This document shows, one piece after another, positions 8,888 to 17,500 of a stretch of DNA of 64,000 bases. The notes under the pieces were generated by a model. The model saw nothing but the letters and a program-made list of their open reading frames with translations. It was not told where the DNA came from and made no database searches. Both the position numbers and the translations under genes were made by a program. Origin of the DNA: Eutrophocola sp964629325 (GTDB lineage Bacteria > Pseudomonadota > Gammaproteobacteria > Pseudomonadales > Pseudohongiellaceae); the NCBI GenBank assembly GCA_964629325.1, contig CAZVSC010000002.1, positions 1 through 64,000 of the forward strand, given 5' to 3'. Each line of letters opens with the position of its first letter. Positions within the stretch are counted from its first letter, which is position 1.

Positions 8888-9916
8888 TCAATTGACCCAG
8901 GGCAGGGTGCGTTCAAAGCCGGTATCGATGGTCACCTCAGCGCTCATGCCGGCAGACAGCCGCGAGGCGTCGACCGGGCCTGAGAACTCGATGCGCACGG
9001 TGATGCGCTGCACCACCTTCACCCAGTTGCCGGATGAATTCTGCGCCGGCAGCAGGGAGAATTCGGCGCCGGTGGCGGGCGTGATGCTGGCCACCGTGCC
9101 GCGCCAGGTCTGGCCGGGGAAGGAATCCACGGTGATTGCCACGGACTGCCCGGTTTCAACGTTGGTCAGGTCGGTTTCCTTGTAGTTGGCCTCGATCCAC
9201 AGGTGCGAGTCATCGATGATGTTGAGCAGCGGTGTGCCCATGATGACATTTTCCCCATACAGGGCGGAGACATTGACGGCAACGCCGTCCACCGGCGAGC
9301 GGATCTCGGTGTAACTGAGATCGAGCTCGGCCTTTTCCAGTTCCGCCATGGCTTGCTGGTACATCGGGTGCTGCTCGGTCGGCATGTCCGGGTCGATGAG
9401 TTTCGCGCGCGCGACGACCAGGTCGGTCTGCTTCTGTTTCAGTGTGTTCTGGCTGTGCTGGTAAGCAAGCAGGGCAGCGTCGTACTGGGCGTCGGAGATG
9501 GTCTTGCGCTCCAGCTGCTGCCTGGCGCGCTGCAGCTCGCGCTCCTGGAAGGCGACGTCGATTTCGGCCCGTTCGATATCCACCTGGAGGGCGTTATAGG
9601 CCACCTTCTGGCTGTCGATATCGCGGCTGATGTTGGCGAGCGTCGCTTGCGCGCGCGCCAGCGCGATCTCGTGCGGGTTGCGCACCAGGCGGAACAGCAC
9701 CTGGCCTTTCTCCACCCGGTCGTTGTCACTCGGGTACGACTCGATCACCTTGCCGGAAATTTCCGGGCTGATGGAGGTGATGTCCGCCTTGAGGTAGGCG
9801 TTGTCCGTGGTGACGAAGCGGCCGCCCTGCAGCCAGACCCAGGCGCTGATACCGGCGATGACGACCGGGCCCAGGATGAGAATGGTGATTTTGCGGATGA
9901 TCCTGATGATGTTCAT
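8888..9916 (-). CDS. emrA: HlyD/EmrA-type membrane fusion protein
   Basis: A 342-residue periplasmic adaptor. One N-terminal membrane segment (residues about 10-28) precedes a lipoyl-like half motif (ISPEISGKVIESY), a long alpha-helical hairpin of coiled-coil character (residues about 85-200) and a beta-barrel region (SPVDGVAVNVSALYGENV). It links the MFS pump to an outer-membrane channel. The start overlaps the marR stop by four bases (ATGA), so translation is probably coupled. Confidence 0.9.
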   Translation of the reverse strand: MNIIRIIRKITILILGPVVIAGISAWVWLQGGRFVTTDNAYLKADITSISPEISGKVIESYPSDNDRVEKGQVLFRLVRNPHEIALARAQATLANISRDIDSQKVAYNALQVDIERAEIDVAFQERELQRARQQLERKTISDAQYDAALLAYQHSQNTLKQKQTDLVVARAKLIDPDMPTEQHPMYQQAMAELEKAELDLSYTEIRSPVDGVAVNVSALYGENVIMGTPLLNIIDDSHLWIEANYKETDLTNVETGQSVAITVDSFPGQTWRGTVASITPATGAEFSLLPAQNSSGNWVKVVQRITVRIEFSGPVDASRLSAGMSAEVTIDTGFERTLPWVN

Positions 9917-10374
9917 GGGGTGTGTCCGTTGGTCTTTTCCTGCTTGCCGTAACCGAGGTTGCCGCGCATGCGAAACAGGAGGTCCATAAAAGCTTTGAAT
10001 TCGTTGTCATTGATGCCGCTCAGGGCTTTCTGCCGTACGCCCTTGCCGACCTGCTTAAGGGACTTGATCATGGGGGCGGCCTTGTCGGTGAGGAACAGGC
10101 GTTTGGCGCGGCGATCCCTGGTGTCCTCCTCGCGACGCAGCCAGCCGTCCTTTTCCAGGCGATCCACGTGACGGGCGAGGGTGATGGGCTTGATGTCCAT
10201 GGCCTGGGCCAGGTCGACCTGCTGGACGCCCTGCTGGCGCTGCAGGTGGGCGAGAACGGACCACTGGGCGCGCGTCAGGCCGAGCTGTGCGGCCTGGCGG
10301 TCGAACTCCCAGCGCAGGAGACGGCTGACGTCGTGAATGACGAAACCGAGGCTTGTATCGAGGTCCTTATCCAT
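9913..10374 (-). CDS. MarR family transcriptional regulator of the efflux operon
   Basis: A 153-residue winged-helix regulator: LTRAQWSVLAHLQRQQGVQQVDLAQAMDIKPITLARHVDRLEKDGWLRREEDTRDRRAKRLFLT region contains the recognition helix and the wing with DxRxxR. The ATG at 10374 is preferred over an upstream TTG (10419) because the TTG would lie within or upstream of the TATAAT promoter elements. Encoded first in an operon with emrA and emrB; such regulators usually repress their own operon and release it on binding drugs. A matching palindrome overlaps the promoter (10384-10405). Confidence 0.88.
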   Translation of the reverse strand: MDKDLDTSLGFVIHDVSRLLRWEFDRQAAQLGLTRAQWSVLAHLQRQQGVQQVDLAQAMDIKPITLARHVDRLEKDGWLRREEDTRDRRAKRLFLTDKAAPMIKSLKQVGKGVRQKALSGINDNEFKAFMDLLFRMRGNLGYGKQEKTNGHTP

Positions 10375-10383
10375 AGGGAGGCT

Positions 10384-10405
10384 TATTATAAGCTTGCTTA
10401 TTATA
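10384..10405 (-). promoter_or_regulatory. Candidate MarR operator overlapping TATAAT promoter elements
   Basis: A 22-bp imperfect palindrome matches its own reverse complement at 18 of 22 positions, with half-sites TATAATAAGC and GCTTATAATA around the centre AA. Two TATAAT boxes on the minus strand fall inside it, 10 and 25 bases before the marR ATG. Size and symmetry fit a MarR dimer site, so binding would block the promoter of the efflux operon. No good -35 box was found at 17-bp spacing. Confidence 0.65.
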
Positions 10406-10457
10406 TGTGCAATATTCAATGCAAGCCGGCAGGGACCACTGGTCTTTTGCCGACATT

Positions 10458-10497
10458 CGATACAGGGATAAAGGGATACAGGGATACAGGTGTAAAG
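10458..10497. repeat. Five tandem 8-bp units (GGATACAG family), no inverted partner
   Basis: Octamers CGATACAG, GGATAAAG, GGATACAG, GGATACAG, GTGTAAAG run head to tail between the divergent marR and ydcH genes. The unit bridges the GGATAAAG octamers at 7187-7341 and the GATACAG heptamers at 11667-11809. I see no reverse-complement array nearby. Confidence 0.8.
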
Positions 10498-10580
10498 ATA
10501 CGTCGGCAGTTATATGATTTATGTCAAGATTCCACCGCCCGGCAGTGCTAGGATTCCCCAAGAACCCTCAGGAGAAAACC

Positions 10581-10817
10581 ATGTCTGTAGAACACCATGA
10601 CCTGCACCACGAATTCCCGGAATTTCATGACAAGATTCACGAACTGAAAACGCACGATGCGCATTTCCGCAAGCTGTTCGATGAATACCATGAGTTGACC
10701 CGTGAAATCGAGAATATGGAAAACGAGGTCACTCCGGCGTCCACCAGGACCGAGGAAGAAAAAAAGCTGCGTCGTGTCCTGCTCAAGGATGCCATGTACG
10801 ACATGCTCAAGAAGTAA
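10581..10817 (+). CDS. YdcH/DUF465 family small coiled-coil protein
   Basis: Seventy-eight residues, almost wholly helical and charged, with HEFPEFHDKIHELKTHDAHF at the start and LKDAMYDML at the end, the usual YdcH (DUF465) pattern. The ATG at 10581 follows AGGAGAAAACC, a good ribosome binding site. Family members are small cytoplasmic proteins of unknown function. Confidence 0.9.
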   Translation: MSVEHHDLHHEFPEFHDKIHELKTHDAHFRKLFDEYHELTREIENMENEVTPASTRTEEEKKLRRVLLKDAMYDMLKK

Positions 10818-10822
10818 CCCCG

Positions 10823-11647
10823 CTACTGCCAGGCAGTAGGGTCAACCGCGTAGTATTCCCTTAATACCTCAAACAGCTCCGCATGCTTCTTGCGGAGCTG
10901 ATGCGGCTTTTCGAAAAAGGTCTCCGTCGCCACCGCGAAGAATTCCGCGGGGTTGGTGGCGCCGTAATAATCCATCACCGATTCGTGGTGGTGATGGAAA
11001 TCCTCGTTCAGTTCCTCGAACTCCTCCGACAGGATTTGCGCCCAGGCCGTGTAGTTGCCGCCATGCATCACGGGGGCGCCGTTCGCCGATCCCGATTCGC
11101 TGTCGAGCTGGTGCGAGAACTCGTGCAACACCACGTTGTGGCCGTCATGGATGTTGGCAGCGCCATGCCTGACATCATCCCAGGACAGGATGACCTTGCC
11201 GTAATGCCATGACTCGCCCAGCAGGCCGTGGCCGTGGTCCTCTACGTCGACGATGCCATCGTCGTTTTCCTCATGACCGAGGTTGCTGACGAAGGCGTCG
11301 GGATATACCAGGATGTGTTTCAGGCGCGGGTAGACTGCGGTGCGTCGGTTGAGCAGCAGCAGGCAGGCCTGCGCGGCAATGGTGATGCGGATCTCGTCGT
11401 TGATGGCCTGTCCGCCGCAGCCATGAAAGGTTTTATGGGCAAGAAAGCGCTGTATGTTGTCGCGCAGCTGCTGCTGTTCGCCGGGTGCAAGGCGGTTCAC
11501 GTAAGGAATCGCCCGGACGAGATGTTGCTGCCAGGCATCGGGAAAGGGGCGGGCGATGATGCGGCGGTCGCGCCAGCCGGGAAACCAGGTGCCGATGGCG
11601 ACGACCAGGATGATCAGGGCAATGATCGCGAGTTCGGTGGTAAACAT
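10823..11647 (-). CDS. mtfA: M90 family zinc metallopeptidase MtfA
   Basis: A 274-residue protein with an N-terminal membrane segment (ALIILVVAIGTWF) and the zinc-binding HEFSHQLD motif near residue 182. E. coli MtfA (265 residues) binds the repressor Mlc and has peptidase activity. The N-terminal membrane segment is commoner in homologues outside enterics. The stop lies five bases from that of the convergent ydcH gene; the promoter side is occupied by the heptamer repeat array at 11667. Confidence 0.88.
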   Translation of the reverse strand: MFTTELAIIALIILVVAIGTWFPGWRDRRIIARPFPDAWQQHLVRAIPYVNRLAPGEQQQLRDNIQRFLAHKTFHGCGGQAINDEIRITIAAQACLLLLNRRTAVYPRLKHILVYPDAFVSNLGHEENDDGIVDVEDHGHGLLGESWHYGKVILSWDDVRHGAANIHDGHNVVLHEFSHQLDSESGSANGAPVMHGGNYTAWAQILSEEFEELNEDFHHHHESVMDYYGATNPAEFFAVATETFFEKPHQLRKKHAELFEVLREYYAVDPTAWQ

Positions 11648-11666
11648 GGTCAGGCGAAAAGAGAGA

Positions 11667-11809
11667 GATACAAGATACAGGATACAGGATACAAGGGGCT
11701 CAAAGTCAGCGCTAAGACCGTGTCATATCCGGCAATCGGGAGGAATGTGGCGGGTTTGACCCGGCATCCGGAATTCGGGCGCTTTGCCTTGTATCCTGAA
11801 TCCTGCATC
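11667..11809. repeat. Inverted arrays of a 7-bp unit (GATACAG) around a 94-bp spacer
   Basis: Left array 11667-11694: GATACAA, GATACAG, GATACAG, GATACAA. Right array 11789-11809: TTGTATC, CTGAATC, CTGCATC, the reverse complement class. The element fills the interval between the mtfA start and the uup stop codon, which begins two bases after it. Architecture is the same as at 7187-7341 and 44786-44918, with a different unit sequence and length. Confidence 0.85.
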
Positions 11810-11811
11810 CA

Positions 11812-13707
11812 CTATTGTTGCCCCTGTTCGATCTCGTCCCAGCGTGCATAGAGCTTTTCCAGTGCTTCCTGGGCGGCGGTGACCTGTTTCATGACAGTAT
11901 CGATGGCATCCTTGTCCCGGTCGTAAAAGGCGGGATCGGAGATGGCCCTTTCCAGTGCGGCCAGTTCCGCCTCTGCGTTTTCGATTTTTCCGGGCAGCTG
12001 GTCCAGTTCCCGCTGCAGTTTGTACGACAGCTTGCCGGCTTTGGCCGGCTGCTGGGATTGCGGCTTCTGCTTGTGTTCGGTTTTGCTCTCGGGCGATGCC
12101 TTTTCCGGCAGGGGCTTCGGGTCAAAGGTGCCACCCTGGCGCACCCAGTCCTGGTAGCCGCCGACATAGTGCCTGACCTGGCCATTACCTTCGAAGACGA
12201 TGGAGCTGGTCACCACGTTGTCGAGGAAGGCGCGGTCATGGCTGACCAGCAGCAGGGTGCCCTCGAATTTCATGAGTATGTCTTCGAGCAGTTCCAGGGT
12301 TTCCATGTCGAGGTCGTTGGTGGGTTCGTCCAGCACCAGGACATTGGCAGGCTTGCTGAACAGGCGCGCCAGGATGAGCCGGTTCTGTTCGCCGCCGGAG
12401 AGCGCCTTTACCGGCTGGCGTATGCGTGCCGGTTCGAACAGGAAGTCCTGCAGGTAGCTGATGACATGCATGTCGCGACCGTTGATCGTGACATGGTCGG
12501 AGCCGCCGGCGAGATTGTCCTGCACGGATTTTTCCGGATCGAGCTGTTCGCGCAGCTGGTCGAAGTAGGCAATCTCGATCTTCGTTCCCGTCTTCACCTT
12601 GCCGTGATCCGGTTTCAGCTGGCCCAGCAGAATCTTCAGCAGGGTGGTCTTGCCGATGCCGTTCGGGCCGATCAGGCCGATGCGGTCGCCGCGCATGACA
12701 GTGATGGAGAAATTGTCGATCAGGGTCTCATCGCCATAGCCATGACGAATGCCCTCGGCTTCCACCACGATCTTGCCGGACATCTCGCTCTTGTTCAGAG
12801 AGATCTTCGCGCTGCCCTGTACATTCAATCGCGCCCTGACTTCCTCGCGCATTTTCTCCAGTGCCCGGACGCGGCCCTCATTGCGCGTGCGTCGGGCCTT
12901 GATGCCCTGGCGGATCCATTGCTCTTCCTTCGCCAGTTTCTTGTCGAACTCGGCATTGGTCTTGGCCTCGGCGGTCAGCTGCTGGTCGCGGTGTTTCAGG
13001 AAGGCCTGGTAATCGTGCTGCCAGTAAATCAGCTTGCCACGGTCCAGTTCCATGATGCGATTGGCGGTGCGCTGCAGGAAAGCGCGGTCGTGTGTGATCA
13101 GGATGATGGCGCCGCGAAAATCCAGCAGCAGTTTTTCCAGCCACTCGATGGCGGGGATGTCGAGATGGTTGGTGGGCTCATCCAGCAGGAGGATGTCGGG
13201 GTCGCTGACCAGGGCGCGGGCCAGGGCGGCGCGGCGGGTCCAGCCGCCGGAAAGGCTGGACATGAGGTTGTCGGCGGGCAGGTCGAGCTGGCTGATGACA
13301 GTCTCCACCCGGTTCTGGAGCTTCCAGCCGTCGGCACCGTCGATCTCGTGCTGCAGGCGGGCGAGTTTTTTCATGTCGGGGTCGGCTGCGGAGATAAGCT
13401 GGTGGTACTGGCTGAGCAGGGCGCCGGTCTTTGCCAGGCCCCCGGCGATGAAATCGTATACGGTTTCACTGGCCTTGTAGGGCAGGTCCTGCTCCAGCAT
13501 GGCGATCCGGGTGCCGGGCTGGACCCAGCGCTCGCCGCCGTCAGGCCTGATATCGCCGTGCAGCAGTTTCAGCAGTGAGCTTTTGCCGGCGCCGTTGCGC
13601 CCCAGGAGGCCGATAATGTCGCCGGCGTCGATGGTCATCGCCTCGGCATCGAGCAGGACCTGGGGCCCGTAGGCCAGGTGAATGTCTTTCAGGGTGAGCA
13701 GGGGCAT
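11812..13707 (-). CDS. uup: ABC-F type ATPase Uup
   Basis: A 631-residue soluble protein with two ATP-binding cassettes and no membrane domain. Walker A boxes are GLLGRNGAGKSS and GLIGPNGIGKTT, signature motifs LSGG, and Walker B boxes LLLDEPTNHLD and LVLDEPTNDLD. A linker between cassettes (residues about 240-300) and a C-terminal coiled coil (from about 560) match Uup (635 in E. coli). It acts on ribosomes and on branched DNA intermediates. The ATG directly abuts the MATE stop codon, so the two genes are probably cotranscribed and coupled. Confidence 0.92.
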   Translation of the reverse strand: MPLLTLKDIHLAYGPQVLLDAEAMTIDAGDIIGLLGRNGAGKSSLLKLLHGDIRPDGGERWVQPGTRIAMLEQDLPYKASETVYDFIAGGLAKTGALLSQYHQLISAADPDMKKLARLQHEIDGADGWKLQNRVETVISQLDLPADNLMSSLSGGWTRRAALARALVSDPDILLLDEPTNHLDIPAIEWLEKLLLDFRGAIILITHDRAFLQRTANRIMELDRGKLIYWQHDYQAFLKHRDQQLTAEAKTNAEFDKKLAKEEQWIRQGIKARRTRNEGRVRALEKMREEVRARLNVQGSAKISLNKSEMSGKIVVEAEGIRHGYGDETLIDNFSITVMRGDRIGLIGPNGIGKTTLLKILLGQLKPDHGKVKTGTKIEIAYFDQLREQLDPEKSVQDNLAGGSDHVTINGRDMHVISYLQDFLFEPARIRQPVKALSGGEQNRLILARLFSKPANVLVLDEPTNDLDMETLELLEDILMKFEGTLLLVSHDRAFLDNVVTSSIVFEGNGQVRHYVGGYQDWVRQGGTFDPKPLPEKASPESKTEHKQKPQSQQPAKAGKLSYKLQRELDQLPGKIENAEAELAALERAISDPAFYDRDKDAIDTVMKQVTAAQEALEKLYARWDEIEQGQQ

Positions 13708-15087
13708 TTACGCTGGCTGTTCCATGGGTGGCGGGGGCGGTGTCGGTGGCTGCAGGTTGGTCAGCTTGAGCTGGAATTCCTTGCGCACCAGCAGGAAGCT
13801 GATGACGGCCTGGATGGTGACCGACAGGACGGATACATACCAGATCTGCTCCATGGTGAAGCCTTCCTGCTTGCTGACCCAGACCGCGACGGGAATGAAG
13901 ATTATCAGGCGGCTGGCCGAGGAGAACATGGCCGGCTTGGTGTTGCCCAGGCCCTGGAACATGCCGGAGCAGGTGAAGATGATGCCCTGGGCGACGAAGT
14001 TCCAGGAGATGATCTGCAGGAAGTCGCCGCCGGCCTTGATGACGGCTTCCTCGTCGGTGAAGAAGGCCACCAGCAGTTCCGGGTGGAATTGCAGCACCAG
14101 GGTGACGACCAGCATGACCGCACCGCTCATCAGTATGCCTTGTTTGAAGGCTTCGCGTACGCGGTCGCCGTGGCCGGCACCGAAATTCTGGCCGGCGATG
14201 GGCCCCACGGCGAAGGCGATTGCCATGGTGGGCATGAAGATGGACTGCATGATGCGACCGCCAACGCTGAAGCCGGCCTGCGCGGATTCACCGAAGTCCT
14301 GTATCAGCCAGTAGACCACGGCGAAGTAGCCGAACATCAGCAGCATCTCGCCGCCGGCCGGCAGGCCGATGTTGAACATGCGGCCCCAGATCGACAGCTG
14401 CGGTTTCCAGAGGTGGAGCTGGAAGGCGACGTATTTTTCCAGCTTGATGAAATACATGATGAGCATGAACACGCCCACCGCGCTCGAGATCGTGGTGGCC
14501 AGGCCGGCGCCAACGACGCCCAGGGCAGGGGCAGGGCCGTAGCCGACGATGAGCATTGGTGCAAGGATGGTGTTCAGCACAATGGTGATCACCTGGATCA
14601 TCATGGTCGGCTTGACGATACCGGTGGCGCGCAGTGCCGAACTCATACCCATGATGGCGAACTGCATCGACATCCCCGGCAGGAACCAGTGCAGGAAGCG
14701 GATGCCTTCAGCCTGTGCGTCCCCGGCGGCGATGGTGGCCATGAAGCTGTCGGACAGCGTGTAACCAAACAACAGCGTGATGGCGGTGCAGATGCAGGCC
14801 AGTACCATGGACTGGTTGAAGACGAGGTTGGCGAAGTCGCGGTCCTTGCGGCCGACGGCCTGCGACATCAACGCAACAGAACTCACGCCCAGCACCTGGC
14901 TCAGGGCCATGACCATGAAAAACAGCGTACCTGCGGCACCGACGCCGGCGATGGCGGCATCGCCGAGGCCGGCGACGAAGTAGAGGTCGACCAGCAGGTA
15001 CAGCGTCTGGAAGATCATGCCCATGGCGACAGGCGCTGCCATGGCAACGATGGTGCGTGGAACGGAGCCCTGGGTCAGGTCTTTCAT
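13708..15087 (-). CDS. MATE family multidrug/sodium antiporter
   Basis: A 459-residue protein with about 12 membrane segments in two MatE halves (for example PVAMGMIFQTLYLLVDLYFV in the first and MLLMFGYFAVVYWLIQDFGE in the second). It exports cationic drugs in exchange for Na+ or H+. A proline-rich tail (PPTPPPPP) ends the protein. It lies directly upstream of uup with no spacing. Substrate unknown. Confidence 0.9.
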   Translation of the reverse strand: MKDLTQGSVPRTIVAMAAPVAMGMIFQTLYLLVDLYFVAGLGDAAIAGVGAAGTLFFMVMALSQVLGVSSVALMSQAVGRKDRDFANLVFNQSMVLACICTAITLLFGYTLSDSFMATIAAGDAQAEGIRFLHWFLPGMSMQFAIMGMSSALRATGIVKPTMMIQVITIVLNTILAPMLIVGYGPAPALGVVGAGLATTISSAVGVFMLIMYFIKLEKYVAFQLHLWKPQLSIWGRMFNIGLPAGGEMLLMFGYFAVVYWLIQDFGESAQAGFSVGGRIMQSIFMPTMAIAFAVGPIAGQNFGAGHGDRVREAFKQGILMSGAVMLVVTLVLQFHPELLVAFFTDEEAVIKAGGDFLQIISWNFVAQGIIFTCSGMFQGLGNTKPAMFSSASRLIIFIPVAVWVSKQEGFTMEQIWYVSVLSVTIQAVISFLLVRKEFQLKLTNLQPPTPPPPPMEQPA

Positions 15088-15269
15088 GGAAAATGTCTGG
15101 CCGCCGACGAGGAAAAGCGCGAGTGTACAGCAATCGCTGCGGGCGCGGCAGATTGTTTTTTAACCCTGTTTTTGGCCTAATTGACAGGGGCAAACAAGAA
15201 CAGCCCTGAAACATAACCGGTATATTCCGGTCCTCCCTGAATACACTGCTTCGATTAACGGCGACGCCC

Positions 15270-15881
15270 ATGCAAGAGCAGTCTTTCCTGTCAAAAAACC
15301 TCACCCTGGTGGTCGGCATCAGCCTGCCGCTGCTGCTGGTTCTGGTGTTCTGGATCGCCATGGCCGTGCCGCGCATGACGGTGGAAGACCCGCAGTATGA
15401 TCTCGTCCTGGTCTCACGCTATTACGGCGAAGCGGTGCGTCAGCTCAACGGCACCATCGCGTTTGAGATCGATGACGGCATGTTATATGCCCGGTTCACC
15501 GTCGACCCCAACTACCCGGTGGCCCGCGGCAACATCCCGGCCGTGGCCATTCCCGTGCCGCGCCTGTATTACTTCGACAGCGCCGCCGGCAACCTGCGGG
15601 AAATCGATGTCGACCTGCCCGACGAACCAGCCAATGGTGACATCCTGCCTGTGGCCGAACTGGCCGGCCGGACCCTGATAGCTGAAACCAGTGCGCCCGA
15701 CGGCTACCGGTTCGACAACAGCTACCGGGGATCGCGCGGATTCCTGTTCTTCTTCGATGGCTATCGTTACGGCGCCAAGATCGAAAAAGACGGCAGGGCG
15801 GAGAAGATTCCCGCCATTGACGGCAACAACTATTACGCCAGCTACGAGTTCATCGGCTGGGTGGAGCGGGAGTCACCCTGA
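15270..15881 (+). CDS. Membrane-anchored periplasmic protein, GDYXXLXY-like
   Basis: A 203-residue protein with one N-terminal membrane segment (LTLVVGISLPLLLVLVFWIAMAV) and a soluble beta-rich remainder. The following gene encodes a DUF2157-like membrane protein and overlaps by one base; DUF2157 genes commonly sit next to GDYXXLXY-domain genes, but here the name-giving motif is only weakly recognisable, so the family is inferred from context. Function unknown. Confidence 0.55.
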   Translation: MQEQSFLSKNLTLVVGISLPLLLVLVFWIAMAVPRMTVEDPQYDLVLVSRYYGEAVRQLNGTIAFEIDDGMLYARFTVDPNYPVARGNIPAVAIPVPRLYYFDSAAGNLREIDVDLPDEPANGDILPVAELAGRTLIAETSAPDGYRFDNSYRGSRGFLFFFDGYRYGAKIEKDGRAEKIPAIDGNNYYASYEFIGWVERESP

Positions 15882-16962
15882 TGACTTCGCGCAAGGAAGC
15901 ACTGGACACCATTATTGCCCTGGCCCGGGAGCATGAGCTGGACGTGCAGGATATCGCCGCGGCACTCAAGCCCGGCGACGCTGACCGGGGCTCCTCGACC
16001 AGTCGCATCCTGGCCTGGGTGGGCGGCATCTTCATCCTCTGCGGCCTGGGATTTTTTATAGAAACCTTCTGGGCGGACATGAATGCGGCCGCCCGCATCA
16101 TCCTCTATCTCGGTGCCGGCCTGGTGATGCTGGTGGTCGCACTGGTCTTCATCGAGAACGCGCACTACGAGAAATCCANNNNNNNNNNNNNNNNNNNNNN
16201 NNNNNNNNNNNNNNNNNNNNNNNNNNNNNNNNNNNNNNNNNNNNNNNNNNNNNNNNNNNNNNNNNNNNNNNNNNNNNNGTGATGCTGGTGGTCGCACTGG
16301 TCTTCATCGAGAACGCGCACTACGAGAAATCCACACTGCCGCTGTTCCTGCTGGCGGCACTGTTCCAGTCCGGCGGCATCCTGGTGGCCTTCGATGAACT
16401 GGGCACCGGCGGTGATCCGCAGGTGGCGGTGCTGGCCATGACAGTGGTGATGCTGGTGCAGTGCCTGCTGGTCTGGCGTGTGCACCGGCTGGCCGTCCAT
16501 GTGTTCCTGTCCCTGTGGTTCGCCGCCTTCACCCTGGGCAATCTGCTCGACATCATCGGTCTCGACTGGGACGTGCAAAGCACGCTCACCGGCGCCGCGA
16601 TACTGGCGGGCGCATTCAGCTTGAACAGCAGTACCCATGCGTCCATGGCCGCGTTCTGGTTCCTGGCCGGCGGTATCATGACCGGTTATGGTGTGTTCGA
16701 TCTGCTGGAAGATTCACCCGTGCACATACTGTATGTAGGCTATGCCGGCGCCATCATCTACCTGAGCACCCTGGTGCGCAGCCGCATGCTGCTGTTCACC
16801 GGCACCTGCGCCATGATCGGCTACCTGGGCTGGTTCACGTCCGAGTATTTCGCCGATTCCATCGGCTGGCCGCTGGTCCTGATCATCATCGGGGTGGTGT
16901 TCATCGGCTTCAGTGTCTTTGCAGTAAAAATCAGCAGGGACTATATTACCGGCTCGCCTTGA
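15881..16962 (+). CDS. DUF2157-like multi-pass membrane protein, interrupted by a false assembly gap
   Basis: Two halves flank 100 N. Both halves carry the same 55 bp (16124-16178 and 16279-16333). Deleting 155 bases (the N run plus one copy) joins them in frame into 308 residues. The N-terminus is a short soluble helical region (residues 1-45), then about eight to nine membrane segments. The N-terminal SRKEALDTIIALAREHEL and membrane pattern fit the DUF2157 class. Function unknown. The gene itself is probably intact; only the assembly is broken. Confidence 0.7.
16124..16333. other. Scaffold gap (100 N) flanked by an identical 55-bp overlap
   Basis: Bases 16179-16278 are N. The 55 bases on the left (16124-16178) are identical to the 55 on the right (16279-16333). 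This is the pattern of two contigs sharing one k-mer end that were scaffolded without being merged. The overlap length and the restored frame both say that no sequence is missing. Confidence 0.93.
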
Positions 16963-16990
16963 ACTGAATCCAAGAAAGGGCAGGGGGATC

Positions 16991-17500
16991 ATGAGAACAC
17001 TTTCGGCGCTATTCATCCTGGCCAGCATGGTCATGCTGCCTGCCATGGCGGCGGACACTGGCGCACAATCCCTCGCTGCCCGCGTCCAGGCGCTGGAAGA
17101 CCGCGAAGCCATCCGCAACCTCATTCTCGATTACGGCACATACCACGACCATCGCGACTACCGTTCCCTGGCAGCGCTGTTCGCAAGCAACGGTGTCTGG
17201 GAAAGCGGCATGGGCCGCGGCGAAGGCCCGGAAGGGGTGTTCAAACTGATGGACGACATCATCGGGCACAACCCGCTGCCGGAAGGTTCCGGCACCTTCC
17301 ACGTCCTGACCAATGACCGCATCCGCATCGACGGCGACCGCGCCAGTGCCGTCACCAAGTGGCTGTATGTCACCCCCGGTGAAGGTGGCGGACCGAACGC
17401 GGTTCTGCTGGGGCATTACGACGACGAATTCATCCGCGAGGACGGCACATGGAAATTCCTGCGCCGGGAAGCACCGGTGGATCTGCCGGCCGCGCCATGA
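16991..17500 (+). CDS. Exported NTF2/SnoaL-like protein
   Basis: A 169-residue protein with a signal peptide (LSALFILASMVMLPAMA) and a SnoaL-like cone-shaped domain: ALEDREAIRNLILDYGTYHD, then LAALFASNGVWESG. These domains act as isomerases, dehydratases or binding proteins. The ribosome binding site AGGGGGATC precedes the ATG. Its stop overlaps the start of the following DUF6152 gene (ATGA), indicating translational coupling and a shared process. Confidence 0.8.
   Translation: MRTLSALFILASMVMLPAMAADTGAQSLAARVQALEDREAIRNLILDYGTYHDHRDYRSLAALFASNGVWESGMGRGEGPEGVFKLMDDIIGHNPLPEGSGTFHVLTNDRIRIDGDRASAVTKWLYVTPGEGGGPNAVLLGHYDDEFIREDGTWKFLRREAPVDLPAAP

Noticed and set aside
13678..15180. A 500-codon open frame antisense to the MATE gene
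   Set aside because: Rich in His, Gln, Gly and Asp, as expected from the reverse strand of a membrane-protein gene; the MATE reading explains the region.
16179..16278. Two separate genes or a frameshift at the first gap
   Set aside because: The 55-bp overlap of the flanks and the restored frame show that this is an assembly artefact.
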